Assembly: GCA_030539215.1 (NCBI GenBank)
Contig: JAUNSM010000006.1
Coordinates: forward strand, 1-33,086
DNA from: Clostridia bacterium
GTDB lineage: Bacteria > Bacillota > Clostridia > TANB77 > CAG-508
Direction: 5' to 3'
Length of the DNA stretch: 33,086 bases
A model generated the notes under the pieces. It saw only the letters and a program-made list of their open reading frames with translations, made no database searches and was not told the DNA's origin. The translations under genes were made by a program, and so were the position numbers. Below, in pieces: positions 18,368-27,982 of this stretch (positions are counted from its first letter, which is position 1; every line of letters begins with the position of its first letter).

Positions 18368-19724
18368 TTATAAATAAGCTGAAAACATCCATGTTCCCAT
18401 ATATATTTGTATCATTGGTACTAATACCACAGCAGTTACAAATATTAGCATTACTCCTACTACTATATATACTATTTGTGGTAGTGCTTTCATTATTTTT
18501 TTCATTATATTATCAATGTCTATATCCATATATTCTAATAATTTTTCCATCATTTCTGCTAAATCTGTTTGCATACCTATTTTTAACATCTCTGTTGTCA
18601 TCGGGCTAGAAAATCCAGATCTTTCAAATGGTTCTATCCAACTCTGACCAATTAAAATATTATTAATAGAAGACTCTATTAATGAAAGCATAACTAAATT
18701 ATTAGAAATATTTTTACTTGTTTCTAATGCTTCTTGTATTCTCATACCATTTCGTATATTTAATAATATTGCTTTTATAAGTTTTGAAAAATCCATCGCA
18801 TATATTAATTGTCCAAAAATTGGCATTTTATATTTAAAATAATGATATTTATATCTTCCTTGTGGAGTTTTTATATAAAAACATGTTGTTAAAACTATTG
18901 ATGTTATTGCTGTAACTGGTATGTACCAATATTTAATTAAATTATCTAATACTCCTTTAAACCAAAGTGTAAGTGCTGGTAATTGCTCTGAACTCCCTGC
19001 TTGTTCTAATACATTTTGAACTGCAGGAATAGCTATTAAAGTTCCTACTATTAATAATATAATTAAACCAAAAAATTGTATTAAATTAGGAACTAATATA
19101 TCTCTAACTTTTTTTGTTAATGCAAAACTTTCATCAAGATATTTTACAGCCTGCTCTAATGCTTTTGTTAACGAACCGAGATAATTCTCCTACTTTAATA
19201 ATATTTATATAAATAGGTGGAAATACACCTGTATAATATTCCATTGTAGAATACATGCTTTCTCCAGCTTCTACTCCTAACAAAATATCTTCAAGTATAG
19301 ATCTCAATGACGGATTTTCTGTAGTTTCAATTATTGTAGATAATGCATGTATATTATTAAAATTAGCCTTTTTTAGTAAAAAAAAGTTTTGTGTAAATAT
19401 AACAATATCTCTATTTTTTATTTTTGAACCATTAAAAAGTTTTCTTTTAGTATCTATTGAAAAATTTTTATTTTTAGACATTATACTTCTTGTTATTTCT
19501 TGCTGTCTAACTGTTTTTAATACACTATCACTTCTTTCAATATTTTTTCGTTGTTTTTTTATACTATTATTAGCTCTTTTATTCATTTGTATTTGAGTAA
19601 CTTTTATAGGCATTAATTTATTATTTTTTAATTTTCTTAATAATATAAATCTATTCATTTCTTCTACTCTATTTGTTACAATCTGCCCATTTTGAGTTAC
19701 TGCTTTATATATATATAAAGGCAT
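18368..19724 (-). CDS. pilC: PilC/GspF inner-membrane pilus protein, read through a CGGT site
   Basis: PilC is the polytopic platform protein of type IV pilus machines. The N-terminus MPLYIYKAVTQNGQIV is typical, followed by a cytoplasmic domain with NFFLLKKANFNNIHAL. At 19178-19176 an in-frame CGG interrupts the first T2SSF domain; skipping the C gives VGELSGSLTKALEQAVKYL, the conserved GExSGxL motif. The rest is open to TAA at 18368 and includes three hydrophobic segments, a second T2SSF domain with MRIQEALETSKN and a final membrane helix. The length is 3n+1 and the merged protein has 451 residues, a little above the usual 400. It follows pilT by 26 bases and is the last recognisable gene of the pilus cluster. 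Confidence 0.88.
19175..19178 (-). other. CGGT site, decoded as Gly183 of PilC
   Basis: In-frame CGG at 19178-19176, codon 183, after TCT. A +1 shift gives GGT and restores the GELSGSL motif. The fourth base is T. Confidence 0.88.
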
Positions 19725-19750
19725 GTTATTTATCCTCCATTTTTTTAAAA

Positions 19751-20848
19751 TTATCCTCTTCTTATCTTCATCTGCATAATCGTCCTATTCAAGACCTCTA
19801 TATTTTTTTCTTCTATTTGAGATTTTGCTTGTTCTAAAGTAATTCTTTCGTCTACAAATAGTCTTGCAATTGAATTTATTAAACTTATGCTTCCTTTGTC
19901 TATATTACCTTGAATTGCATCTTCTAGTTCTGCTACGCTAAACTTTTCTTTTCTAATACAACCTGAAACTATATTATCTACAACCATTACTTCAGGTAGT
20001 AGTACAAGTTTTTCGTCTGTTCCTTTTAAAAGTCTTTGTGATACAACTAATTTTAATAATGATGACATTAAATATTTAATACTTGCTTGATCTCTAACTT
20101 CATAAAAATTTATCATTCTATCTAATGTTTCTGCACAAGATTTTGTATGCAATGTTCCAATTACTAAATGTCCAGATTCTGCCATATCTATAGCAGCCTC
20201 CATTGTTTCTTTGTCTCTTATTTCTCCTATTACTAATATGTCACAATCTTCTCTTAAGGAATTTTTTACACCATCTCTAAAATTTAAAACATCTCCACCT
20301 TTGCCTACTTCTTTTTGTATAATTACAGATTTTTTACAAGTATGTTTAAATTCTACAGGCTTTTCTAATGTTAATATTTTTTTGTTTTGTGTTTCATTTA
20401 TTTCATTTATTAATGCATTTAAAGTTGTGGTTTTACCTGAATTTGTTTTACCTGTTACTAATATTAATCCTTGAGGCTGATATGTCATACGTCTTACTAT
20501 ATCTGGTACTCCTAATTCTTCGAACTTTGGTAATTTGGCTTTTATAATTCTTAAAGTAAATACTGGCATATCATCTGCAGAAGATATATTTACTCTTAAT
20601 CTAACATTTTCATATTCAAAAGATGTATCTAACCTTTTCATAGTTTTATATATTTCGTCTTTATCAATATTTCCTCTTACAAAATAATCATATGCCTCAT
20701 ATAAATCATTTTCTTCAATTATATCTTGGCTTTCTATTTCTTTTAATTCTCTTGCAATTCTCATCATAGGTTTTAATTTATATATTAAATGTATATCTGA
20801 TGCATCCATTTTTATTGCTGTATCTAGTATTTTATTCATATTTATCAT
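19751..20848 (-). CDS. pilT: PilT-like retraction ATPase
   Basis: A hexameric secretion ATPase of the PilT/GspE superfamily, expected to power pilus retraction. The N-terminal domain contains DASDIHLIYKLKPMMRI. Walker A is GKTNSGKT (residues 133-140). The Asp box DILVIGEIRDKETMEAAID and the His box SGHLVIGTLHTKSCAETLDR follow. The 365-residue length and the absence of a PilB N-terminal domain or Zn motif favour PilT over PilB. An AGGAGG site precedes the ATG at 20848. It lies between pilB and pilC. Confidence 0.85.
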   Translation of the reverse strand: MINMNKILDTAIKMDASDIHLIYKLKPMMRIARELKEIESQDIIEENDLYEAYDYFVRGNIDKDEIYKTMKRLDTSFEYENVRLRVNISSADDMPVFTLRIIKAKLPKFEELGVPDIVRRMTYQPQGLILVTGKTNSGKTTTLNALINEINETQNKKILTLEKPVEFKHTCKKSVIIQKEVGKGGDVLNFRDGVKNSLREDCDILVIGEIRDKETMEAAIDMAESGHLVIGTLHTKSCAETLDRMINFYEVRDQASIKYLMSSLLKLVVSQRLLKGTDEKLVLLPEVMVVDNIVSGCIRKEKFSVAELEDAIQGNIDKGSISLINSIARLFVDERITLEQAKSQIEEKNIEVLNRTIMQMKIRRG

Positions 20849-20888
20849 TAGACTTCCTCCTTATTATTAATACACAAGTTGTTTGGTT

Positions 20889-22517
20889 TTAATAAATTAC
20901 CAGTTTTCTATCTAATTCTTTTAAATTAGTTACTCCCTGTATAACTTTATTTATTCCATCTATTATTAATGGTTTATAGCTTCCTTTAAGTGCTTCATCC
21001 CTAATTTCTATACTTGAACTTCCATTTACTATTAATTCTTTTATATTGTCTTCTATTGATAAAACTTCAAATATTCCTATTCTTTCATAATACCCACTAT
21101 TATTACATTCTTTACAACCTATTGCATCATAAGTATATTTACCATCAAGTTCAAAATTTATATTATATTTTTTGCCTATTTTCGATATAATATCTTTTTC
21201 TTCTTGTGTAAATTCTCTTTGTTTAGCACACTTTTTGCATAACTTTCTTACTAACCTCTGTGATACTGTTGTACCAACAGTACTTGAAATATCATAATTT
21301 GAAATTCCCATTTTTCTTAATCTTGTTATTACCTCAACACTGTCTATTGTATGTATTGTTGATAAAACATAATGTCCTGTTTGTCCTGCCTGAAGAGCTA
21401 TTTCTGCTGTTTCTTTATCTCTTATTTCTCCAAGTAATATAATATCAGGATCTTGTCTTAATACTGTTCTTAAAGAATCTGAAAATCGTAATTTTTCATT
21501 AATTTCTATTTGATTTAACCCTGGTATACGAATTTCTACTGGATCCTCTATTGTTGTAATATTTATTTGTGGTCTATTTAAGTAATCTATTATACTATAT
21601 AATGTTGTGGTTTTTCCTTCACCTGTTGGTGCAGCAATTATTGTAATACTATTTCTTTTATTAAAACTTGCTTTAACAAGTTTTTCATCTTCTGGAAATC
21701 CTAAATCCACAAGTCCTCTAATACTAAGATTTTTCTTTAACAATCTTAATACAAATTTTTCTCCATATATATTTTTTTGTGAAGAAACACGAATATTATA
21801 ATCAGGATATAATATAATTCTTCCATCTTGTGATTCTTGTTTTTCTTGAAACATATTAGATATTGCTTTTAATCTTCCTATCATTTGTGCTTGTTTTTCT
21901 TTTTGTATTTTAGCTGCATTAACTAATTCACCATCTATCCTATATCTTACTCTTAATTCATTTTCCAGTGGCTCTATATGTATATCACTTGCTCTTTTCT
22001 TTATTCCAGTTTTTATAATAGTATCTACTAATCCTGTAGTATCCGCATTTGAGTTAATAGATTCTGTAGCTGTACCTTGTAAAGATTCTAAAATATCATT
22101 AATGTTTTTTTCAAATGTAATATATCTTTCCATTATAAGACCCTTGTTAAGAAGTATTAATCTTACTGTATCTACTGTTTTTCTGTTTAAAGTGTCGGCA
22201 AAACAAACTTTTATTTTATTTCCTGTTATATCAAATGGAATTGCTTTATTTTGTTTTGCTATATCTATTGAAATATATTCTAAAACATTTATATTAATAT
22301 CATTTTGAGTTAATATAATAGATTTTTCATCTAAAATATCTCCTAATGCCTCAATTAGTGCATATTGGTCACATAGTTTTAGTACGTTTATTATTTCTAT
22401 TATTTTTTTATCAGGATTGTCTTTTTGATATTCTAATGCTCTATTAATATCTATTTCATTAATTAAACCTCTTCTAACTAATTCTATTCCTATTGGTCCT
22501 TTTCTTTTATTATCCAT
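20889..22517 (-). CDS. pilB: PilB/GspE-like assembly ATPase
   Basis: The pilus extension ATPase, 542 residues. An N-terminal MshEN-like domain (about residues 1-150) precedes the RASDIHIEPLENELRVRYRI segment. Walker A is APTGEGKTTT (about 296-305). The Asp box DPDIILLGEIRDKETAEIAL and His box GQTGHYVLSTIHTIDSVEVI follow. The C-terminal tetracysteine zinc site is CKKC and CKEC, as in PilB/GspE. GGAGGG precedes the ATG at 22517. Its 140-base upstream gap from the pilin-like gene contains a TATAAT (near 22550), so it may have its own promoter. Confidence 0.88.
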   Translation of the reverse strand: MDNKRKGPIGIELVRRGLINEIDINRALEYQKDNPDKKIIEIINVLKLCDQYALIEALGDILDEKSIILTQNDININVLEYISIDIAKQNKAIPFDITGNKIKVCFADTLNRKTVDTVRLILLNKGLIMERYITFEKNINDILESLQGTATESINSNADTTGLVDTIIKTGIKKRASDIHIEPLENELRVRYRIDGELVNAAKIQKEKQAQMIGRLKAISNMFQEKQESQDGRIILYPDYNIRVSSQKNIYGEKFVLRLLKKNLSIRGLVDLGFPEDEKLVKASFNKRNSITIIAAPTGEGKTTTLYSIIDYLNRPQINITTIEDPVEIRIPGLNQIEINEKLRFSDSLRTVLRQDPDIILLGEIRDKETAEIALQAGQTGHYVLSTIHTIDSVEVITRLRKMGISNYDISSTVGTTVSQRLVRKLCKKCAKQREFTQEEKDIISKIGKKYNINFELDGKYTYDAIGCKECNNSGYYERIGIFEVLSIEDNIKELIVNGSSSIEIRDEALKGSYKPLIIDGINKVIQGVTNLKELDRKLVIY

Positions 22518-22658
22518 ATTACAATTCCCTCCTTTTTCATATTCATATTATAATATATTTTTATTAAAATTTATATAATTTTTGATTTATTACATAAAAT
22601 TACCAAATATACTTTTGCATTTGATAAAATATTATTAAACCATATCCCTATTAATAAT

Positions 22659-23633
22659 TTAAAAGTTATGCCATACGACCAATCTTATGATACCTTTTCT
22701 CGGATAAACTGTATCTAAATTACTGTATGCCTCTGGTAAATTTTCTGAATCGATGTTAACCCATATTCCAGTTAATGATTCACCAGTTAATTCATTTGTA
22801 AATTCTTCTAAAACGTCAAAATTAGTATCTTCTAAACTATTGTAACCTTCATTATTATATACATATTTATCAGTATTACTATATAAAAATTCAATTGAAT
22901 TATTTGTTGTATCATATGCATATCTTGGTATCCAAAAATACACCGGAGCATCCCATACACTCACTTCATCTCCTATATCTAACTGATCCTCACTAATCAT
23001 TACTGTTGCCCAATATCCATTTTCATAATTATACCATTCAGTGTCTTTTTCGTCACAAACTTTCCATTGATTATCTATTTGTCTAATAGGATAACTATAG
23101 CCTCCTCCTGTTGTTAATAACTTAAGGTCTGGCTTATTAGGTGTAGCTAAAGTTTCTCTTAATTTTATCCTAAACATTGATATTTCTTGCTGCTTATTTC
23201 CTAATTTATATGTTACTGTAACTGAAACTTTTTTTACTAAATCTTTTTTATCTGTATTCCCCTCTGTTTCATTATAATATTCAATATTTATTTCTATTGT
23301 AAATGCTGGAGATCCATTTCCTATTTGTTGCTCAGTATTGTTTGAACTTATTATAACTTTATTTTTACCTGTATCAAAAAATGATGCTTGCTCATTTATA
23401 TAATTTTCTAATCCAGTTACTGATACATCATCATAATATGCTTTTTCTGTATATTCAATAATATTTGTAATATATGCAGTTGCTGTTCCCATTCTTTTTA
23501 TTGAGGTATTTGACAAATATATATTATATATTATAGTTGCTATTATTCCAGTAAATAGAGCTATAATTATAATAGCTGTTAGACCATCTGATGCGGCAAA
23601 TCCATTTTGTTTTTTCAACATTTTTTTTATCAT
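22659..23633 (-). CDS. Large pilin-like protein with a C-terminal adhesin-like domain
   Basis: A 324-residue protein with a type III signal-like start: a short basic leader, QNGFAASDGL, then a long hydrophobic helix (about residues 16-40). If cleaved after Gly, the mature protein would begin with Phe. An acidic residue (Asp) takes the place of the usual Glu5. The C-terminal half is rich in aromatic and acidic residues and has VYFWIPRYAYDTTNN, resembling the W-x-W-I-P-R-Y domain on many clostridial pilin-like proteins of unknown function. It may be a minor pilin or tip adhesin. It lies between the prepilin peptidase and pilB genes. Confidence 0.65.
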   Translation of the reverse strand: MIKKMLKKQNGFAASDGLTAIIIIALFTGIIATIIYNIYLSNTSIKRMGTATAYITNIIEYTEKAYYDDVSVTGLENYINEQASFFDTGKNKVIISSNNTEQQIGNGSPAFTIEINIEYYNETEGNTDKKDLVKKVSVTVTYKLGNKQQEISMFRIKLRETLATPNKPDLKLLTTGGGYSYPIRQIDNQWKVCDEKDTEWYNYENGYWATVMISEDQLDIGDEVSVWDAPVYFWIPRYAYDTTNNSIEFLYSNTDKYVYNNEGYNSLEDTNFDVLEEFTNELTGESLTGIWVNIDSENLPEAYSNLDTVYPRKGIIRLVVWHNF

Positions 23634-23644
23634 TTAACATCCAC

Positions 23645-24439
23645 CTAAAAAATATAATTTTGTAGAATTAGCACTACAATATTAGTAAAACATAAATAAA
23701 ATCCTATTGGTATTTTATTTTGTGTTTCAACTTTTGCCATTTGTTGTTTTTTATTTTTTGTTGTAATTAATATTTGTTTAACTGCTATTAATAATAATGT
23801 AAAAATAATTGATACTATTATTACTTGCTCTTTTGTAACAATTGCAAAATATGAACATAATGTTAATATTTGTATAGTATAATTTTCTTTTCCTTTTTTC
23901 CTTAATAATATTGTGTTTACTAATATTAATATAAGCATTAAAAACAAATATATTGCATATTTATATATACTAATATTTAATATATATAAATATATTATAT
24001 ATATTGTTTGAGATATAAGTCCAAATAACAATACTGAATTTGAAATAGAATGTGTTTCTTTTTCAATTCCTCCAATAATAAATAAACTACTAATATATAA
24101 AGTTCCAAATAATAAATAAATTAATTTTTGTATTTCTAAATTATAAATATTAAATTTTAAAGATATAACAAACAATAAGAATAATATACCTGAAAAAATT
24201 TCTAAAAGTATATATCTTGGTCTAATTTTTTGTTTACAATATCTGCATTTTCCACCTAAAAAAACATAACTAAATATTGGAATTAAATCCAAGAATTCTA
24301 ATCTATGATTACAGTTTGGACAATATGATCTTTCATGAGTAATATTTTGTTTTAGTGGTATTCTATAAATTGCTAGTGAAAAAAAACTTCCTAGTAGTGC
24401 TCCTATTATAAATATTATAAAATAAATTGCTAATTCCAA
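23645..24439 (-). CDS. pilD: Prepilin peptidase / N-methylase, unusual catalytic residues
   Basis: A polytopic membrane protein of 264 residues from a TTG at 24439 with an AAAGGGG site; the frame is open further upstream to 24496 but without a good site. N-terminal GALLGSFFSLAIYRIP and the paired CxxC motifs (CPNC and CRYC) of the methylase domain are classical. The peptidase domain is less so: where the catalytic Asp is expected before IP(D/N), the sequence is GIEKETHSISN, and the GxGD-like motif reads KGKENYT. Both Asp positions look like Glu. The conserved end KIPIGFYLCF resembles the usual IPFGP segment. It should process the pilins encoded on either side. Confidence 0.8.
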   Translation of the reverse strand: MELAIYFIIFIIGALLGSFFSLAIYRIPLKQNITHERSYCPNCNHRLEFLDLIPIFSYVFLGGKCRYCKQKIRPRYILLEIFSGILFLLFVISLKFNIYNLEIQKLIYLLFGTLYISSLFIIGGIEKETHSISNSVLLFGLISQTIYIIYLYILNISIYKYAIYLFLMLILILVNTILLRKKGKENYTIQILTLCSYFAIVTKEQVIIVSIIFTLLLIAVKQILITTKNKKQQMAKVETQNKIPIGFYLCFTNIVVLILQNYIF

Positions 24440-24513
24440 TTTTATTACCCCTTTATAGTAATTTAGGCATATACAAAATTTTGCATATGCCTGCATATCT
24501 TTAATGTTATATT

Positions 24514-24744
24514 TTAAACACCATAGTCGCTAATATTTCTTACTTGATTATTAACTGTTACTTTTCCATCAGCTAAATTTCTTTCTTGTTGTAATGCAGC
24601 ATTTGTGTCATTTGTTGCTTTTGTTGCTGTGTCAAATAGTCCTCCATTTATAGCAACTGCTATACTAACACCTACTAATATTAACATTACTATAATTGTA
24701 ATAACTAATGCAACTAATGTTATACCTTTTTGTCCTTTCATCAT
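24514..24744 (-). CDS. Type IV pilin-like protein
   Basis: A 76-residue pilin with a short basic leader, MMKGQKG, then ITLVALVITIIVMLILVGVS, the N-terminal helix common in clostridial pilin-like proteins. Processing after Gly7 would leave Ile as residue 1 and Ala at position 5, where major pilins carry Glu. The globular part is very small. The AGGGG site upstream is strong, fitting high expression. It lies directly upstream of the prepilin peptidase. It is probably the major subunit or a pseudopilin; the sequence alone does not decide. Confidence 0.75.
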   Translation of the reverse strand: MMKGQKGITLVALVITIIVMLILVGVSIAVAINGGLFDTATKATNDTNAALQQERNLADGKVTVNNQVRNISDYGV

Positions 24745-24803
24745 TCGTTTCCCCTCCCTTTTTATTTTTTATTTATATTATTTAAAATAAATAATACCGA
24801 TAA

Positions 24804-25199
24804 TTATTTTCCAGTGGTATTAAAAAATACCTCTGAATCATTTTTGTTCTGTCCATTGTTATCTATTGTATTATTAGAATTTGTTGTATTGTTTTGTGTT
24901 GTAGCATTTACTGTATAATCTGCAAATGGGTTTGCTTTTCCTTTATTATATTCTTTAGTAATTTCATATGAACTTAAATCTGAACTATCTATATAGTAAG
25001 TTCTTACTATATTTTGTCCATCACTCATACTTTGTACTAATTCTGTTTCAATTTCTTCTGAAAGTTTATATGTTTCTATTTTAGTCGGAATAGTCTTGTT
25101 TGTTGGAATATAATCATAAAATAATATTCCCAATATTAATGTCACTGCTATTAATAATAATATAACAATTCCTATTTCTTTTGCAATAGTTTTTATCAT
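24804..25199 (-). CDS. Small membrane-anchored protein of the pilus cluster
   Basis: A 131-residue protein with one N-terminal membrane helix (about residues 8-30) and an extracytoplasmic tail that is Thr/Asn rich near the end. I do not recognise the family. Its place after the PilO-like gene is where PilP or another accessory pilus protein is often encoded, but there is no PilP lipobox. The start at 25199 follows GGAGG; an upstream ATG in frame (25211) precedes that site. The gap to the PilO-like stop is 19 bases. Confidence 0.6.
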   Translation of the reverse strand: MIKTIAKEIGIVILLLIAVTLILGILFYDYIPTNKTIPTKIETYKLSEEIETELVQSMSDGQNIVRTYYIDSSDLSSYEITKEYNKGKANPFADYTVNATTQNNTTNSNNTIDNNGQNKNDSEVFFNTTGK

Positions 25200-25218
25200 A
25201 ATTTCCTCCAATTTAATA

Positions 25219-25935
25219 TTAATCTAATGTAACTCCAATGTTTTCAACTGTAAAAGTGGCTTTTAATGTAATTCCATCATTTGTTGTTTTTGTAGACTTT
25301 TGATTTGTTGTTTTTGCTTGATTACTTGAATCTGTTTGATTTGTTGTGTCTGCTAAAGTATTAGTTTTAGTCATATTGTTACTTTGTTCTATATCTTTTG
25401 AAGTAGTATCAATATTTGATGTAATTGCAAAATTTTTAGGACTAAAATTTAATTCTTCATCATCTTCAATATCATATAAAAATTCTATAATACTTGAATA
25501 AGAACCAACTAACGTAAATTGTAAATCATATACATCTTCCATTTGTGTAGTTTTTAAATCAAGATTTAATGATTGTACACTTCTATATTTTCTATAATTT
25601 CCCAAAATTGTCCATAAATAATGTATTTTATATGTTTTTACTTCAACAGCTCCTATGCTAGTTAGATTCGTACCATCTAAATTTTTACTTTCATATTTTT
25701 GTTTAGCTATTTTCAAATTTTTTATAGCTTCTTCTAATGAAGCACTTTCTGTAGGATATGTTTGGTCTACCAAAGCGTTTGATTTATCTACATCTTGATT
25801 TAAAGTATCACTTGCTAATTTTATATCTTTAATACTCTCTATCTTAAAATTTCCAATGCTAATACTTTTAGCAATTACTATATATGTTAGAATTATTAAT
25901 AATATAATTAAAACTCCTATTAATATTTTCTTCAC
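25219..25935 (-). CDS. PilO-like pilus alignment protein
   Basis: A 238-residue bitopic protein with a membrane helix at about residues 4-24, a coiled-coil segment (SIKDIKLASDTLNQDVDKSN) and a ferredoxin-like domain with a conserved-looking SIIEFLYDIED, as in PilO. A Ser/Thr/Asn/Gln-rich spacer (about residues 175-215) precedes the last beta strand. The GTG at 25935 has AGGAG 7 bases upstream; the in-frame ATG at 25950 precedes the site, so GTG is preferred. It follows the PilM-PilN fusion by 30 bases, the usual M-N-O order. Confidence 0.7.
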   Translation of the reverse strand: MKKILIGVLIILLIILTYIVIAKSISIGNFKIESIKDIKLASDTLNQDVDKSNALVDQTYPTESASLEEAIKNLKIAKQKYESKNLDGTNLTSIGAVEVKTYKIHYLWTILGNYRKYRSVQSLNLDLKTTQMEDVYDLQFTLVGSYSSIIEFLYDIEDDEELNFSPKNFAITSNIDTTSKDIEQSNNMTKTNTLADTTNQTDSSNQAKTTNQKSTKTTNDGITLKATFTVENIGVTLD

Positions 25936-25965
25936 ATCAATTCTCCTCATTATGATTTTTATTTT

Positions 25966-27630
25966 TTAATATGGCAAATTCCCTTCAATTGTAACTTTAA
26001 TAAATTCATTTTGTCTTATTCCTGAAGTAGCAGTTACATCTATTAAAATTCCTTCATTTTTTATTTTTGCTATAAAATAACCAAGTTGTTCATATTCTTT
26101 TGATTGTGTTTCAATTTTTATAGTTTTTCCTGTTGTATTGCTTATAGAAGTTAATTGAACCTCTTTTGGTATATTAGACATTATTTGTGTTAAAAAATTT
26201 GGAATTGCTCTTTTCTTAGCATATCCTTCTGTAATTTTTGCACTAGATTCATCTATTTTCTGAATTAATGAATTATATTGTTGTGTTCTTTCATTTACTA
26301 ATTTAGATTTAGCTGATATTTCATTTATTTTTGTTTCACTATCTTTTATAAAACTCTGTACTTCAATTTCTTTACTATTAATTTGATTAATTAATACTTT
26401 TGTAAATGCTGTATAAATTATTAATAAAATTAACACTGTTGCACTAAATCTAATCATTCCTTTTTCTATATTGTCTAAAGATTTGCTAAAATCCATTCTA
26501 AACATGTCTTTTAGTTTATCTGTAAAATTTTCTCTTGGCATTTTTTCATTTTGTCTATTTTTATTTTTTTTGTTTGATTTATCTCCAATATCCATTGTTA
26601 AAAATTGGTTAAATTGATCCATCTTTCCTTTGTTTTTAAAGTTCACTTCTTTTGTTCCAATATTTAACCCTTGTAAAGCTAATGATATTGCAGAATTAAC
26701 TTCTATATAATCTTTAATATTTAATTTTACATTACCTTTATCTATAAAAAATGGAGTTAATATTTCACATCTTTTATTAGGAAAATTTTCTTGAAAATAT
26801 AAATCTATGTTATTTATTGCTGTAGCAAGCCCTGTAATGTATATTTCTTTAATATCTGTATTGTTTTTATTTAAGACTTCTTTTGTTTGCTCTATAATTT
26901 TATATAATACAGGCATAATATCTTCCATATATTCATTTTCTTCTACTTGAAGATTTCTTCCTTGTAAAGTATATATAGTACTATTTTTGCATATTTCATA
27001 TGCTTTTGCATATGAATTTTCCTTCATTGTAATATTGTCAAATATTTCTTTCATTCCATTTTCAATTAAATCTATTTTATTAATTTGACCATCTATTAAT
27101 GTTGTAAGAGATGTATTTTTTTCTATATTAATTATTAAAGTTCCTCTTTTATCAATAAATCTGTTTAAATTAGCTATACTAATAGGTAGTGGAACAATAT
27201 GACTAACTCTAAATTTTTCTAATGTCTGTAATTTTCCAGCTATATTTGATTTGTCTGAATAAATATATAAGCTTGTAATTTTATCTTTATTCTCTAAATT
27301 AGGAATTAATAATCTTCTATATTCCAGTGCCTTTTTATTTTTTTTAGTTTCATTACAAAAATAATCAAACTCTGTATCTACAGCTTTTTCCAAATCCTTT
27401 TTATTTAATAAACTAAACAAATCTGCATAATAATATTTTTCATCTGAAATATTAACACTAATAGGAGTTTTATAGCTATATGTTTCACTTACAATCATAT
27501 TAATTGCTTCATTAATATTGTCATAAAATTTTATACCAAAAGAATCAATTCTAAGATTATCGTGGTCTCTTGACATTTTTGCATATTTAATTAAGTTGTT
27601 TTCAATATATAATCCTAAACAGCTTGGCAT
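25966..27630 (-). CDS. PilM-PilN fusion protein
   Basis: A 554-residue protein that appears to join two pilus alignment proteins. Residues 1 to about 320 look like the actin-fold PilM, with a CLGLYIENNLIKYAKMS start, a GTLIINIEKNTSLTTLIDGQ phosphate-loop-like segment and ISLALQGLN near the end. A Lys/Asn-rich linker follows. A membrane helix sits at about 390-412, then a coiled coil and a PilN-like periplasmic domain with IPNFLTQIMSNIPKEVQLTS. In most genomes PilM and PilN are separate, with the PilN N-terminus docking on PilM. An AAGGAG site precedes the ATG. It is the first gene of the cluster, followed by the PilO-like gene. Confidence 0.75.
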   Translation of the reverse strand: MPSCLGLYIENNLIKYAKMSRDHDNLRIDSFGIKFYDNINEAINMIVSETYSYKTPISVNISDEKYYYADLFSLLNKKDLEKAVDTEFDYFCNETKKNKKALEYRRLLIPNLENKDKITSLYIYSDKSNIAGKLQTLEKFRVSHIVPLPISIANLNRFIDKRGTLIINIEKNTSLTTLIDGQINKIDLIENGMKEIFDNITMKENSYAKAYEICKNSTIYTLQGRNLQVEENEYMEDIMPVLYKIIEQTKEVLNKNNTDIKEIYITGLATAINNIDLYFQENFPNKRCEILTPFFIDKGNVKLNIKDYIEVNSAISLALQGLNIGTKEVNFKNKGKMDQFNQFLTMDIGDKSNKKNKNRQNEKMPRENFTDKLKDMFRMDFSKSLDNIEKGMIRFSATVLILLIIYTAFTKVLINQINSKEIEVQSFIKDSETKINEISAKSKLVNERTQQYNSLIQKIDESSAKITEGYAKKRAIPNFLTQIMSNIPKEVQLTSISNTTGKTIKIETQSKEYEQLGYFIAKIKNEGILIDVTATSGIRQNEFIKVTIEGNLPY

Positions 27631-27982
27631 TATTTTCTCCTTAGTTTATTTTTTATTTATTTTTATGATTTACTAAATTATTAAATTGATACTTGAACTT
27701 TTTTTATATTCTACAAAAAATTGTCAGTATAAAATAAAATTTTTTTAAATACATTATTTTAATTAAATCCAAATATTAACTTGTATTCCAACAAAAAAAT
27801 CTAATTTATTAAAACTTTTATTATACATATTTTATAATATTCTACTTAAAAGTCAATATTTTAAAGTTAATTGTAATCTAATTGTAACACAAATGTCATA
27901 TGTTTTTTTAAACTGTTTTTTTGAATATTTTTAGTGATTTTGGAAAATATATTATTAAGATTTTTTTATTGGAGGTTTGTAA
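27631..27982. promoter_or_regulatory. Divergent intergenic region between the pilus and spoVA operons
   Basis: This 352-base, extremely AT-rich gap must hold the promoters of both operons. I see no open frame of note, no tRNA and no riboswitch-like fold. A forespore-type candidate for spoVA is listed separately. I found no convincing SigA promoter for the pilus operon. Confidence 0.5.
27923..27951 (+). promoter_or_regulatory. Possible forespore (SigF/SigG-like) promoter of the spoVA operon
   Basis: GAATA (27923-27927) and GGAAAATATA (27942-27951), 14 bases apart, loosely resemble SigF/SigG promoters. Expectation from B. subtilis spoVA, which is SigG-dependent, supports a forespore promoter here. 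The match is weak. Confidence 0.35.
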
